Below are positions 43,379-52,675 of a DNA stretch of 64,000 nucleotides, in pieces. The DNA comes from Ruminococcus sp. (GTDB lineage Bacteria > Bacillota > Clostridia > Oscillospirales > Ruminococcaceae), in the NCBI GenBank assembly GCA_017558505.1, contig JAFYUM010000006.1, positions 124,001 through 188,000 on the forward strand, given 5' to 3'. Both the position numbers and the translations under genes were made by a program. Numbering within the stretch: the first letter of the stretch is position 1; each line of letters opens with the position of its first letter. A model generated the notes under the pieces. The model saw nothing but the letters and a program-made list of their open reading frames with translations, ran no database searches and was not told the DNA's origin.

Positions 43379-44152
43379 TTATCGTATAATAATCCTCTCT
43401 ATACTGACAGCCTTTCCGCTTTTTTCGTCAAATTCCACAATGACACCGTTGAGAGAGCAGCTTCCCTCGGATTCGGCAAATTTAGCAGGCATATGGAAAC
43501 GGAATTTATCTATGATAATTCCTGATTCTACGCCAAGGCAGGAATTTTCCACACCTGTCATTCCTGCATCGGTGATATAGGCTGTATGTCCGCCTAAAAC
43601 TGCTTCATCAGCGGTCTGCACGTGGGTATGAGTGCCGAATACTCCCGTAACTTTTCCTGTAAGATAGTGCCCCATAGCCTTTTTTTCGGAGGTTGCCTCT
43701 GCGTGAAAATCCACGAATATATTAGGCGTTGAAATATCTTTGAGTATATCGTCGATTTTGGAAAAGGGATTATCAAGGGGCTCCATATAAGCCGTACCCA
43801 TAAGATTTACAACAGCAACAGAATAACTGCCCATATCAACAGTACATATACCTTTTCCGTATGCACCACCCTCGGGATAATTGGCAGGGCGGATAATACA
43901 GTCCGACGTGTCGAGGACGGGATAAATTTCTTTTCTGCGGAAAACATGGTTTCCCGTAGTTATAACATCTGCACCTGCGTTTATGAGCATATCTGCGGAA
44001 TTTGGCGTTATACCGTTGCCCTGCGCTGAATTTTCGCCATTTACAATAGTTATGTCAATCTTGTAATTCTGCTTGATGCTGCGGAGCTTTGTGTGAAGAA
44101 AGTCACAACCTGCCTGTCCCACAACATCGCCTATAAATAAAAGCTTTTTCAA
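43379..44152 (-). CDS. ymdB: YmdB-family metallophosphoesterase
   Basis: 257 residues. A binuclear-metal phosphoesterase: LLFIGDVVGQAGCDFL, IVNGENSAQGNGI, ADVITTGNHVFRRKE, DFHAEATSEK, and GTHTHVQTADEAVL supply the metal ligands. In B. subtilis YmdB hydrolyses 2',3'-cyclic nucleotides and influences biofilm and sporulation choices (established). The start is TTG at 44152 behind AAGGAG. spoVS lies downstream under its own promoter. Confidence 0.94.
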   Translation of the reverse strand: MKKLLFIGDVVGQAGCDFLHTKLRSIKQNYKIDITIVNGENSAQGNGITPNSADMLINAGADVITTGNHVFRRKEIYPVLDTSDCIIRPANYPEGGAYGKGICTVDMGSYSVAVVNLMGTAYMEPLDNPFSKIDDILKDISTPNIFVDFHAEATSEKKAMGHYLTGKVTGVFGTHTHVQTADEAVLGGHTAYITDAGMTGVENSCLGVESGIIIDKFRFHMPAKFAESEGSCSLNGVIVEFDEKSGKAVSIERIIIR

Positions 44153-44184
44153 TATATCTTCTCCTTATATGTTTCGTCTATTAA

Positions 44185-44213
44185 AGTATATCATTTATTT
44201 CGCCAGCTGTCAA
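44185..44213 (-). promoter_or_regulatory. ymdB promoter
   Basis: Minus strand: TTGACA (44213-44208), 17 bases, TATACT (44190-44185). Confidence 0.82.
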
Positions 44214-44233
44214 GACGAATTTTTCGCAAAATA

Positions 44234-44263
44234 TTGACAAATATACGTTGTGTGTGATATAAT
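44234..44263 (+). promoter_or_regulatory. prfB promoter
   Basis: TTGACA (44234-44239), 18 bases, TATAAT (44258-44263). It faces away from the ymdB promoter, 21 bases apart. Confidence 0.8.
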
Positions 44264-44306
44264 AATAACGTATGCAGAAACGACGTTTACAGAAAGGATA
44301 AATTTT

Positions 44307-45425
44307 ATGATACTTCTTGACGAATTAAGACTTGAACTGGTAGGCTGCCGCAAGGAAATGGAGGAGCTTGCCGATGTTTTAAGCATAAAGGCTTCAAAGG
44401 AGCGTATAGAGGAGCTCAACGCTGAAACTGCAAAGGACGGCTTCTGGGATGACCTTGAAAACTCACAGAAGGTTTTACAGGAAACAAAGGCTTTAGAACG
44501 CAAAATCGAGAAATACAACAAGCTCAACAATCAGCTTGAGGATGTTATAACCCTCATTGAACTTTCAATTGAGGAGGAGGACGAAAGTTCCATTGAAGAA
44601 ATCAAGGCAGAGGCCGATGATTTCAAGAAAAAGCTTGAGGAGGAAAAGCTCTCCACACTTCTCACAGGAGAGTATGACAACTCCAACGCTATCCTCACAT
44701 TCCACGCAGGTGCAGGCGGTACAGAGGCGCAGGACTGGACAGAAATGCTCTATCGTATGTACAATATGTGGGCAGAGCGTCATGATTATAAAGTCACACT
44801 TATGGACTATCTTGACGGCGACGACGCAGGCGTAAAATCTGCATCAATTCTTATTGAGGGTGAAAATGCATACGGTTATATGAAGTCTGAGTCGGGAGTT
44901 CACCGTCTTGTACGTATCTCTCCTTTTGACTCATCAGGCAGACGCCACACATCTTTTGCGGCTCTTGAGGTTATGCCCGAAATCGACGATTCTATCGAGG
45001 TTGACATCCGCCCCGAGGATATTGAAATGGAAGTTTACCGTTCAAGCGGCGCAGGCGGTCAGAAGGTTAACAAGACCAGCTCTGCTGTACGTCTTATCCA
45101 CAAGCCTACAGGCATTGTTGTATCATGTCAGACCCAGCGAAGCCAGTATCAGAACAAGGATTACGCAATGAAAATGCTCCGTTCAAAGCTTATTGAAATA
45201 AAGGAACGTGAACATCTTGAAAAAATCGAGGATATCAAGGGCGTTCAGAACCAGATTGCATGGGGAAGTCAGATCCGTTCCTATGTATTTATGCCCTATA
45301 CCCTTGCGAAGGATCACAGAACAGGCTTTGAAAACGGAAATATCCAGGCTGTAATGGACGGCGATATTGACGGATTTATCAATGCTTATCTGAAATCCCT
45401 TTCACACGGCACATTGAATAAGTAA
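44307..45425 (+). CDS. prfB: peptide chain release factor 2
   Basis: 372 residues from the ATG at 44307 behind AAAGGA. It reads UGA and UAA stop codons. The tripeptide anticodon SPF is at 205-207 (RISPFDSSG) and the catalytic GGQ at 250-252 (SSGAGGQKVNKTSSA). The coding sequence is continuous through the region where most bacteria have a programmed +1 frameshift at an in-frame UGA (here DVLSIKASK), so that autoregulation is absent. It is 14 bases ahead of a lipoprotein gene. Confidence 0.96.
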   Translation: MILLDELRLELVGCRKEMEELADVLSIKASKERIEELNAETAKDGFWDDLENSQKVLQETKALERKIEKYNKLNNQLEDVITLIELSIEEEDESSIEEIKAEADDFKKKLEEEKLSTLLTGEYDNSNAILTFHAGAGGTEAQDWTEMLYRMYNMWAERHDYKVTLMDYLDGDDAGVKSASILIEGENAYGYMKSESGVHRLVRISPFDSSGRRHTSFAALEVMPEIDDSIEVDIRPEDIEMEVYRSSGAGGQKVNKTSSAVRLIHKPTGIVVSCQTQRSQYQNKDYAMKMLRSKLIEIKEREHLEKIEDIKGVQNQIAWGSQIRSYVFMPYTLAKDHRTGFENGNIQAVMDGDIDGFINAYLKSLSHGTLNK

Positions 45426-45439
45426 TCGGGTGATAAATT

Positions 45440-46054
45440 ATGAGAAATATTTTTTCAAAAGCAGTACTTGCTTTAATGACGACTTTTGTTCTGACAGGCT
45501 GTACAGTAAGCGAATATTCATACGATTCCACAGGTACAGGCGAAGATTATTCCATAAATATTGTGGATAAATCAGATGTTACGGAAGCCCCTGATGTACA
45601 GGAAACAGAGCCTCCTGTGCAGGAAATGCAGACAGAAGTTGCCGAAGAAATTACAGAAGCTACAGAGGCCCCTGTGGTTGAGGAAACAGAAGTTGCAACA
45701 GATATTTATGTGGTTGATATTACTGAATCATTGGATGAGGATTTTATTGAATCTACATATCCCGACAGCTATGTTGAATACTACTTCCGTTCACAAAGCC
45801 AGCTTGACCAGCATTTTGAAAAGCACGGTTATGAGTTCGATGGCGATTTCAACTATGAAACTGCCGAGGACTACGAAAACGGTGCAAGTGCTGTTATAAA
45901 CAATCCTGATGCTCTGTACAAAACCGAAGCTCAAGACGGCGACCATGTGTATTATATCGAGGCGACAAATGAATTTGTTGTACTTTCCACAGACGGATAT
46001 ATACGTACATATTTCCGCCCAAATGCAGGGATAAAGTATTTTAACAGGCAGTAA
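45440..46054 (+). CDS. acidic lipoprotein, function unknown
   Basis: 204 residues. Lipoprotein signal with lipobox LTGC (about 18-21). Residues about 45-90 are a Glu/Thr/Pro/Val-rich spacer (EAPDVQETEPPVQEM), then a small folded domain with many aromatic residues (YVEYYFRSQSQLDQHFEKHG; DHVYYIEATNEFVVLS; IRTYFRPNAGI). No family is recognised. It follows prfB closely, and a hairpin lies after it. Confidence 0.7.
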   Translation: MRNIFSKAVLALMTTFVLTGCTVSEYSYDSTGTGEDYSINIVDKSDVTEAPDVQETEPPVQEMQTEVAEEITEATEAPVVEETEVATDIYVVDITESLDEDFIESTYPDSYVEYYFRSQSQLDQHFEKHGYEFDGDFNYETAEDYENGASAVINNPDALYKTEAQDGDHVYYIEATNEFVVLSTDGYIRTYFRPNAGIKYFNRQ

Positions 46055-46063
46055 CATATTTAA

Positions 46064-46083
46064 GGCAGGGGCTTGCTCCTGCC
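46064..46083 (+). terminator. terminator-like hairpin after the lipoprotein gene
   Basis: GGCAGG (46064-46069) with CCTGCC (46078-46083), followed by ATTTTATTT. Confidence 0.7.
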
Positions 46084-46109
46084 ATTTTATTTAAAAGGTG
46101 GGATAAAAA

Positions 46110-47930
46110 ATGAATCCACGTTTACCATATCTGAGAGAAAAAACCTCAAAGCTGACCGCCTCTCCGGGGGTTTATATAATGAAAAACCGTGAGGGCGGCA
46201 TAATTTATATCGGCAAAGCGAAAAATCTGAAAAAGCGTGTCACAAGCTATTTCAGAGAAAATCCCGACCATACGCCAAAGGTTGCGGCTATGGTTTCAAA
46301 GGTGCAGGATTATGATTTCATCGTCACAGACAGCGAATTTGAAGCCCTCGTTCTTGAATGCAGCCTTATTAAACAGCATAAGCCAAAGTACAACATACTT
46401 CTGAAAGACGACAAGGGTTATTCCTATATCCGCATTTCAGACGAGGAATTCCCACGTATTACCACAGAGAAAAATACAACGGAAAAAGGCAGATATCTCG
46501 GACCTTATACAAGCTCATACATCACAAAAGAGGCTGTAAACGAGGCTAACCGTGTATTTATGCTCCCTACCTGCAATAAGAAATTCCCACGTGATTTCAG
46601 AAAGGAGCGTCCTTGTCTGAACTACCATATAAAGCAGTGTATGGGCGTTTGCCGTGGCAGGGTTTCTTCAACTGAATATATGGGAATTATCGCTGAAGCC
46701 GAGGATTTTATCCGTTCGGGAGGTGCCGCCTCCGTTGAGCGTATGGAAGCGGAAATGAATAAAGCCGCAGAAAATCTTGAATTTGAAAAGGCGGCTATGC
46801 TCCGTGACAGAATTGCCGCTGTGAAAAAAGCTTCTGAAAAACAGAAAATGGTTGATAGTGGTGTCGAGTCGGCCGATGTTATAGGAATTGCAGAATATCT
46901 TGGGGGAGTGTATATCTCCGTGCTCATGTACCGTGATAATCGTCTTTATGACAAGGCTGTATTTGACGTTGAAAAAAATGAAGATGATGAGGACATTCTC
47001 GGCACTTTTATGGTGCAGTTCTATCACGGCAGAAAGGATATTCCGCGAACTGTTGCCGTTGAAAGTATGCCTGCGGAAACGGAGCTTATCCAACAGCTTC
47101 TTGAAAATCAGGCTGGCAGAAGTGTGAAGCTGTATCAACCCCAGAGGGGCAGACTTCTTGACCTTATAAAGCTTGCAAAGAACAATTCCGCAGAGTATGC
47201 CGCTCTGAAAAGCAGCCGCACAGGCAAGGACGTTATCGCCCTTGAACAGCTCGGCAAATGCCTTGGGCTGTCAAAACCGCCTGAAATTATTGAGGCATAC
47301 GATATATCAAACCTTTCCTCTGAGTCAATGGTTGCAGGTATGGTGGTATTCGCTGGTGGCAGACCACAGAAAAAAGCATACAAAAAGTTTGCCGTCAAGG
47401 AACAGGAATATCAGAACGACTACGGAAGTATGCGTGAGGTGCTGAAAAGGCGATTGCTCCACATTGTAAATCAGGAGGGGGACGAATTTTTCACACGAAC
47501 ACCCGACCTGATACTCCTCGACGGCGGCACAGGTCACGTTCACGCCGTTGAGCCTCTTTTAAAGGAACTGGGACTCGATATTCCTCTTTTTGGTATGGTC
47601 AAGGACGATAAGCACCGTACCCGTGCCATAGCCACAGGAGGTAGGGAGATACAGATAAATAATTTACAGGCGGCATTCAATCTTGTGACGAAGATACAGG
47701 ACGAAGTACACCGTTTTTCCGTCAGCTTTATGCACACAAAGCATAAGAAAAAGACCTACAGCTCCGAATTGCTGTCGGTCAATGGCATCGGCGAAAAAAA
47801 GGCGGCAAAGATACTGATAAAGTATAAGACGAAGGAAAATCTCATGAAAGCTACGGTGGAAGAACTTGCCGTCACAGCCGGAATATCACTTGAAACGGCA
47901 AAGGAGCTTTTTGATGTAATCCATAGTTGA
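46110..47930 (+). CDS. uvrC: excinuclease ABC subunit C
   Basis: Nucleotide-excision-repair endonuclease; 606 residues. N-terminal GIY-YIG domain (SPGVYIMKNREGGIIYIGKAKNL), a UvrB-contacting UVR motif (MNKAAENLEFEKAAMLRDRI), an RNase H-like 5' nuclease domain (EAYDISNLSSESMVAGMVVF; LILLDGGTGHV; GMVKDDKHRTRA), and a C-terminal helix-hairpin-helix pair (LLSVNGIGEKKAAKILI). Length is normal. Starts behind AAGGTGGG. Confidence 0.96.
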   Translation: MNPRLPYLREKTSKLTASPGVYIMKNREGGIIYIGKAKNLKKRVTSYFRENPDHTPKVAAMVSKVQDYDFIVTDSEFEALVLECSLIKQHKPKYNILLKDDKGYSYIRISDEEFPRITTEKNTTEKGRYLGPYTSSYITKEAVNEANRVFMLPTCNKKFPRDFRKERPCLNYHIKQCMGVCRGRVSSTEYMGIIAEAEDFIRSGGAASVERMEAEMNKAAENLEFEKAAMLRDRIAAVKKASEKQKMVDSGVESADVIGIAEYLGGVYISVLMYRDNRLYDKAVFDVEKNEDDEDILGTFMVQFYHGRKDIPRTVAVESMPAETELIQQLLENQAGRSVKLYQPQRGRLLDLIKLAKNNSAEYAALKSSRTGKDVIALEQLGKCLGLSKPPEIIEAYDISNLSSESMVAGMVVFAGGRPQKKAYKKFAVKEQEYQNDYGSMREVLKRRLLHIVNQEGDEFFTRTPDLILLDGGTGHVHAVEPLLKELGLDIPLFGMVKDDKHRTRAIATGGREIQINNLQAAFNLVTKIQDEVHRFSVSFMHTKHKKKTYSSELLSVNGIGEKKAAKILIKYKTKENLMKATVEELAVTAGISLETAKELFDVIHS

Positions 47931-47935
47931 TTAAG

Positions 47936-47970
47936 AAAAAAGTGTGCGGTAAAAATATCGCACACTTTTT
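47936..47970. terminator. bidirectional terminator
   Basis: AAAAAGTGTGCG (47937-47948) with CGCACACTTTTT (47959-47970) between the converging uvrC and ybaK. Confidence 0.88.
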
Positions 47971-47980
47971 ACATAATTAT

Positions 47981-48460
47981 TTATTTCAATACAATATCCT
48001 CAAATCTACCTCTGATAGCAGTAACAAGCTCTTTTGGTGAAAGGCGTATCTGAACGCCTATTTTTCCGCCGCTTATATAGAAAAGCTCCATGTTTTCGGC
48101 TGTGTTATGCACAACAGTCATAAACTGCTTTTTCATACCTATAGGGGTACAGCCGCCACGGACATACCCTGTGATTTTAGTTATATCCTTAACAGCGATA
48201 AGCTCCACGGACTTCTCATCCACGCTTTTAGCTGCTTTTTTCAGGTCAAGCTCCTCTGCAACAGGTAACTGAAAGCAATAATATGCTCCCGATTTTCCAT
48301 GAGCAACGAGGGTTTTGAATGTTTCCTCCAAAGGCTGTCCAAGCTTTTCGGCGGTATGTATACCGTCAATAAACTCGTCGCATTCATAAGTCTGTACGGT
48401 ATAGCTTATCTTGCATTTTTCAAGAAAACGCATGGCGTTTGTTTTCTGCTCTTTAGCCAT
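47981..48460 (-). CDS. ybaK: YbaK/EbsC-type aminoacyl-tRNA deacylase
   Basis: 159 residues from the ATG at 48460, preceded by GGAGGG; nine codons further upstream are rejected. It hydrolyses Cys-tRNA-Pro made in error (family function). Key stretches are FKTLVAHGKSGAYYCFQLP with the conserved Lys, KAAKSVDEKSVELI, and GYVRGGCTPIGMKKQF with the GGxxP loop. Its start overlaps the end of queH by 8 bases, so it is the last gene of the minus-strand operon. Confidence 0.93.
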   Translation of the reverse strand: MAKEQKTNAMRFLEKCKISYTVQTYECDEFIDGIHTAEKLGQPLEETFKTLVAHGKSGAYYCFQLPVAEELDLKKAAKSVDEKSVELIAVKDITKITGYVRGGCTPIGMKKQFMTVVHNTAENMELFYISGGKIGVQIRLSPKELVTAIRGRFEDIVLK

Positions 48461-49070
48461 TTTCTTTTGCCCTCCTGCTGTATACACAGCCGCAGTAATC
48501 CTGTCGGTAGAGATTATATTGTTTCGATAATTCTATGGAATGCTTGTAGCCGTCGTGCTTTTTGAAATCGGAGAAGAGATAGGTTATACTCAGTTCTTCC
48601 GAGAGCTTTCCGCCGCACTGATTAATAAATTCACAGTCCTTATGGGGACTTATTGTCAGTGTTGTTGTGAAATAGTCTGAATTGAGTTCTTTTGCCCTTT
48701 CAGCTGTTTTTCGCAGACGGTATTCTATACATCTGCGGCAACGTTCGCCCCTTTCGGGCAACTCCTCATATCCCTTTGCAAGGGCATAGAATGGGACGGA
48801 ATTATAATCCTCGTCAATTATATTCACATCAAGTCCAAGTTCCGACACAAGCCGTTTAAGCTCCTCACGGCGGTATATGTATTCGCTTTCGGGAGCGATA
48901 TTGGGATTGAAGAAATACAGCGTAATGCGAAAATAATCGCATAGAAACAGCAGAGTATGACTGCTGCAGGGTGCACAGCAGGCGTGAAGCAGAAGAGTGG
49001 GCTTCCCACCGGACTTTTTCAACTCTGCAAGTTTTTCGTCAAGTATTTTGCCGTAGTTTATCTTCTGCAT
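48453..49070 (-). CDS. queH: epoxyqueuosine reductase QueH
   Basis: 205 residues; final step of queuosine synthesis in tRNA, the iron-sulphur-dependent alternative to QueG. Conserved cysteines appear as HACCAPCSSH (C31, C32, C35), ERCRRCIEYRL, and RQDYCGCVYS near the end. FFNPNIAPESEY and TTTLTISPHKD are also family hallmarks. Its start overlaps the ricT stop by one base (TAATG), and its end overlaps ybaK. Confidence 0.94.
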   Translation of the reverse strand: MQKINYGKILDEKLAELKKSGGKPTLLLHACCAPCSSHTLLFLCDYFRITLYFFNPNIAPESEYIYRREELKRLVSELGLDVNIIDEDYNSVPFYALAKGYEELPERGERCRRCIEYRLRKTAERAKELNSDYFTTTLTISPHKDCEFINQCGGKLSEELSITYLFSDFKKHDGYKHSIELSKQYNLYRQDYCGCVYSRRAKENG

Positions 49071-49936
49071 TACTTGTCCTCAAGACCTTTAAGAGCACGG
49101 AGTTCCTCTTTGTTCAGCTTGATTTCAGCGTCCTTAAGAAGCTTCACTTCGCTTCTGTCAACAGTTACGGGAACCTCTGATTTTTCTGTTTTTACACGGA
49201 GCTTGCCCGTTATGAGGTTTGCGTCAATAACCTTGCCCTTGTCGCCGTCGGGAGTTACAACGACAGCACCAACCTTGGGAGTGATTTTCAGCAGATCCTC
49301 ATAAGCTGCCTGCTCATTTTTAAGACAGCACATAAGTCTGCCGCAGGTGCCTGAAATCTTTGTGGGATTGAGAGAAAGTCCCTGTTCCTTTGCCATTTTG
49401 ATTGACACGGGGTTGAAATCTCCCATATGTGCCTTACAGCAGAATTCTCTGCCGCAGATACCAAGTCCGCCAAGTACCTTTGCCTCGTCACGGACGCCTA
49501 TCTGTCTTAACTCGATACGTGTGCGGAATACAGCTGCAAGATCCTTTACAAGCTCACGGAAGTCAATACGTGTTTCCGCTGTGAAGTAGAAAAGGAGCTT
49601 ATTGTTGTCGAAAGTACATTCAACATCAACAAGATTCATTTTCAGACCTCTTGCTTCAATTTTTTCAACGCAGATTTTGAAAGCTTCCTGCTCTCTTATT
49701 TTGTTCTTTTCAACGATTTTCAAATCGTTCTTGTCAGCTTTGCGGATAATTGACTTAAGGGGGGAGGAAATGGCATTATCAGCTATTTCACGGTTTTCAA
49801 GTACAACCTCGCCACACTCCACACCTCTTACAGTTTCAACAATAGCACTTTCGCCTTGTTCAAACTTTACATCATTGGGCGAAAAATAATATATCTTTCC
49901 GGCTTTTCTGAAGCGGATTCCTACGATTTCTTTCAT
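49070..49936 (-). CDS. ricT: RicT (YaaT), PSP1-domain protein
   Basis: 288 residues. PSP1 domain with FSPNDVKFEQGESAIVETVRG, then two cysteine clusters, GICGREFCCKAH and GTCGRLMCCLKN, that help hold iron-sulphur clusters in the RicAFT complex. In B. subtilis RicT promotes RNase Y-dependent mRNA maturation and phosphorelay-driven sporulation (established). As there, it lies next to holB. A Lys/Glu-rich tail (EIKLNKEELRALKGLEDK) ends the protein. Confidence 0.93.
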   Translation of the reverse strand: MKEIVGIRFRKAGKIYYFSPNDVKFEQGESAIVETVRGVECGEVVLENREIADNAISSPLKSIIRKADKNDLKIVEKNKIREQEAFKICVEKIEARGLKMNLVDVECTFDNNKLLFYFTAETRIDFRELVKDLAAVFRTRIELRQIGVRDEAKVLGGLGICGREFCCKAHMGDFNPVSIKMAKEQGLSLNPTKISGTCGRLMCCLKNEQAAYEDLLKITPKVGAVVVTPDGDKGKVIDANLITGKLRVKTEKSEVPVTVDRSEVKLLKDAEIKLNKEELRALKGLEDK

Positions 49937-49972
49937 ATAAAATACCTCTTTTTATAATATTTGCTGCCCTTA

Positions 49973-50956
49973 CTATGCCATTATTTCCATAATTTCAGCA
50001 CATACACCTGCAAGCACAAGTGAGCTGTTTACGTTTGCGTCTATGGCACGACAGCCTCTTTCGACAGCGTTGTGTATATTTACAGCCTGATACGCTGTAA
50101 TCATTGTAGAGAGTCGTACTGCGGCTTCTCTGTAACAGCCTATGACGGGAGCGTCTGCGTCACGACTCAACACGGCGGCATCCCTTGCAAGCTTGTCAAT
50201 CATGGAGAGTATGCTGTGAATATCGTTTCTGCCGCTTCCCACAGTAAAAAATGCGGCATTGAGTTCATACTCGTCCTTTCTTATTATACTATTTGCAATG
50301 CGTTTTGTCAAATCCACCTGATTTTTCAGATTTTCGTCTACGATATAGCTTGTACATCTGCCGATATTTCCGTGGAAGCATTTTATTGCCGCCGCCGTTT
50401 CGTCAGCTCCGAAACCGCTTTCTATGAGGGAATGACGGGCTTCTTCCTCTGTGCAGGAGGATACACCGAAACAGACACATCGTGAAATTATGGTGGGGAG
50501 AAATTCGCTTTTGCTGTCGGCGGTGAATATGAAGCAGGCATATTCCGGCGGTTCTTCTATGAGCTTCAGCAGAGCATTCTGTGCCTGCACGTTCATATTT
50601 TTGCAGTCACGGAAGATATACACCTTTTTTGCGGTGTTGTTATTGGGCTTAATGCATACGTCGCTGCTTACGGCTCTTGCGATTTTCACGGTATAACCCT
50701 CTAATTTGCCCTCGGTGGGAACATATGTCACATCGGGGTGGGAGTGTGAATCAACCGTGCGGCAGGCAGTACATTTTCCGCAGGGAGCGTCGCCGTCGGG
50801 GGCTTCGCAGAGGAGCAGAGATGTGTAATAATCCGCAAAAAGTTTCTTGCCGCTGCCCTTTTCGCCGTAGAATATAACAGACTGTGCAAGGCGGTTATTT
50901 TTCCGCATATTATCAAGGGTACCCAGCAGGTATGTATTTCCATAAATCTTTTTCAT
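49973..50956 (-). CDS. holB: DNA polymerase III delta' subunit
   Basis: Clamp-loader subunit; 327 residues from the ATG at 50956, which has AAAGGA upstream; 24 codons further out are rejected. AAA+ fold: SVIFYGEKGSGKKLFADY (a P-loop with Lys in place of the usual Thr/Ser, as expected for a non-hydrolysing delta'), zinc module CGKCTACRTVDSHSHPD, and NMNVQAQNALLKLIEEPP with the sensor region following. Neighbours ricT and a YaaO-like decarboxylase match the B. subtilis arrangement, though tmk, yaaQ and yaaR are absent. Confidence 0.92.
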   Translation of the reverse strand: MKKIYGNTYLLGTLDNMRKNNRLAQSVIFYGEKGSGKKLFADYYTSLLLCEAPDGDAPCGKCTACRTVDSHSHPDVTYVPTEGKLEGYTVKIARAVSSDVCIKPNNNTAKKVYIFRDCKNMNVQAQNALLKLIEEPPEYACFIFTADSKSEFLPTIISRCVCFGVSSCTEEEARHSLIESGFGADETAAAIKCFHGNIGRCTSYIVDENLKNQVDLTKRIANSIIRKDEYELNAAFFTVGSGRNDIHSILSMIDKLARDAAVLSRDADAPVIGCYREAAVRLSTMITAYQAVNIHNAVERGCRAIDANVNSSLVLAGVCAEIMEIMA

Positions 50957-51043
50957 AATATTTTCCTTTTCGGATATATCGGCCATTTTAAAATATTTTG
51001 TGTACGGGACGTCGTGGGTGTCGTCCATGCAAAACTCTAAATA

Positions 51044-52369
51044 CTATTTTACCACAATTACAGAAGAAATGCCATAGCTTTTGAAAATTTTTACGCAGTT
51101 TTCATCTATTATTTCTCCGCTGGCGGCAATTGGTACAGCAGGGGGACAGGGCACCTTCACGGAAGCACATATTCTTCCTGTTGCCTTTTCTATGGGAATT
51201 TGTTCGTTTTCAGCCAATGCCGCTGCCCTTATACTCATAGCTTTCACAGGCAGAACGGGCGGGATGTTTAACGGCTTAATATCGCTTTTTCTCGTCAATT
51301 CAAGAGATTTTTCAACTATATTACCAAGTCGTTCATAATCTGCCCTTATATTCATTGGCGACATAAGCAGAATTACTGTATCCTTGTGGGCATATTCGCA
51401 TTCTGCTCCGTATTTACGCAGGTTTTCCGCAAATTCTTCCCCGTCGAATCCACTTTCAGCCGCCTTTATGGTGATGTGAAAGGGCTCGCTTTCCGTAAAT
51501 ATGAGTCTGTTAGAAAAACGTTGTCGGAAATCACGGATATACCGCAGATTATCCTCAATATCCCCTCGGATTTTCTCCGCCATGTATCTGTTGCACAGAT
51601 CAAGGGACATCATAATCAGATACGACGGACTTGTGGAGGCAAACATTCCCATAGTCTGCTTTAAAATCGGCTTATATCGCTTATCCTTTACGTGGAGAAA
51701 CGCTCCTCCTGTGAGGGCAGGCAGCATTTTGTGTGCGGAGTCACAGCACATATCGGCTCCCAGAGAAATGGGATGCATACTTTTGGGGAGGAAATGCAGG
51801 TGTGCACCATGGGCGTTATCCACCACAAACTTTGCACCGTATCTGTGGCAAAGCTCCGCCATTGCTGATATATCGGCAATTCTTCCTGTGTAGTCGGGTG
51901 ATGTAACATACAGGCAGCTATGAGGATTTTCCGCCAGTGCATTTTCAACCGCCGCCATATCAACCACTCCCGACAAAATTCCGTCCGTATAGTCGGGCAT
52001 TATCCACGTTACGTCAAGCCCCAGCAGGACGCAACTGTTGAGAAATGCTCTGTGGACGTTGCGGACAGCTATAATATGGCGGTTTTCGAGCCGCATTGCT
52101 CCAAGCATAGCCTGTATGCAGGCTGTGGATCCGCCTGCGGAAAACAGCGTTGCACCGCAGTTGTACAGGGCGGCTGTGTTTTCCTCGCTTTCAAGGATTA
52201 TTCCTTCGGCTTCAAAAAGACTGTCGGCACCGCTTATTTCTGTGATGTCAAGGCGGTAAAGCTCCGATAATTCCTCGGATATATGTCGTCCGTGATGTCC
52301 CGGCATATGACAGCGGAGGGTGTTTTTTTTGCTGTAATTCTGTAAAAAATCATAAATAGGTGTGTTCAT
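51044..52369 (-). CDS. Orn/Lys/Arg decarboxylase-like PLP enzyme (YaaO type)
   Basis: 441 residues. Fold-type I PLP enzyme: CHMPGHHG near the start, NCGATLFSAGGSTACIQAML for phosphate binding, D184 in FVVDNAHGAH for the pyridine nitrogen, and K214 in CDSAHKMLPALTGGAF as Schiff-base lysine. A C-terminal domain ends with a PCPPAVPIAASGEII-type loop. Probably decarboxylates arginine, lysine or ornithine towards polyamines; substrate not assigned. Its start overlaps the sigma-like gene by 4 bases, so all these minus-strand genes may be one transcript. Confidence 0.9.
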   Translation of the reverse strand: MNTPIYDFLQNYSKKNTLRCHMPGHHGRHISEELSELYRLDITEISGADSLFEAEGIILESEENTAALYNCGATLFSAGGSTACIQAMLGAMRLENRHIIAVRNVHRAFLNSCVLLGLDVTWIMPDYTDGILSGVVDMAAVENALAENPHSCLYVTSPDYTGRIADISAMAELCHRYGAKFVVDNAHGAHLHFLPKSMHPISLGADMCCDSAHKMLPALTGGAFLHVKDKRYKPILKQTMGMFASTSPSYLIMMSLDLCNRYMAEKIRGDIEDNLRYIRDFRQRFSNRLIFTESEPFHITIKAAESGFDGEEFAENLRKYGAECEYAHKDTVILLMSPMNIRADYERLGNIVEKSLELTRKSDIKPLNIPPVLPVKAMSIRAAALAENEQIPIEKATGRICASVKVPCPPAVPIAASGEIIDENCVKIFKSYGISSVIVVK

Positions 52370-52662
52370 AAAAACTCCTTGAAGGTATATTTCATATATC
52401 GGAAAATCTTTTTTCTTGCCGTCGCCATAACTTTAGAAACAGCCTGCGGAGTTACATTCTGTGCCGCTGATATTTCCGTGATGGACATTTCCTTGAAGTA
52501 GTACAGCAGTATTATTTCCGTCTGTCTTGCGGTAAGCTCGTTTCTGATAATGTTGAGCAGGATTTTACTTTTTTCTGAGTTTTCATTTCCCGAAAGAAAA
52601 TTACGTATATAGTTGTCAGCCGCTCCTGTTGAGGTATCATTGTAGCTTCTTCGTCTTGACAA
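52366..52662 (-). CDS. sigma-70 region 4-like HTH protein
   Basis: 98 residues. The C-terminal half, LTARQTEIILLYYFKEMSITEISAAQNVTPQAVSKVMATARKKI in outline, is a sigma region 4 type helix-turn-helix; no region 2 is present, so it cannot act as a complete sigma factor. Similar small proteins occur in phages and conjugative elements as late or accessory regulators, but also as stand-alone chromosomal genes. It is 13 bases after a coiled-coil gene and overlaps the decarboxylase gene. Confidence 0.75.
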   Translation of the reverse strand: MSRRRSYNDTSTGAADNYIRNFLSGNENSEKSKILLNIIRNELTARQTEIILLYYFKEMSITEISAAQNVTPQAVSKVMATARKKIFRYMKYTFKEFL

Positions 52663-52675
52663 GATATCACCTCTT

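Noticed and set aside
44270..44400. Programmed frameshift in prfB
   Set aside because: The frame is continuous, with no UGA at the usual position and a good start at 44307.
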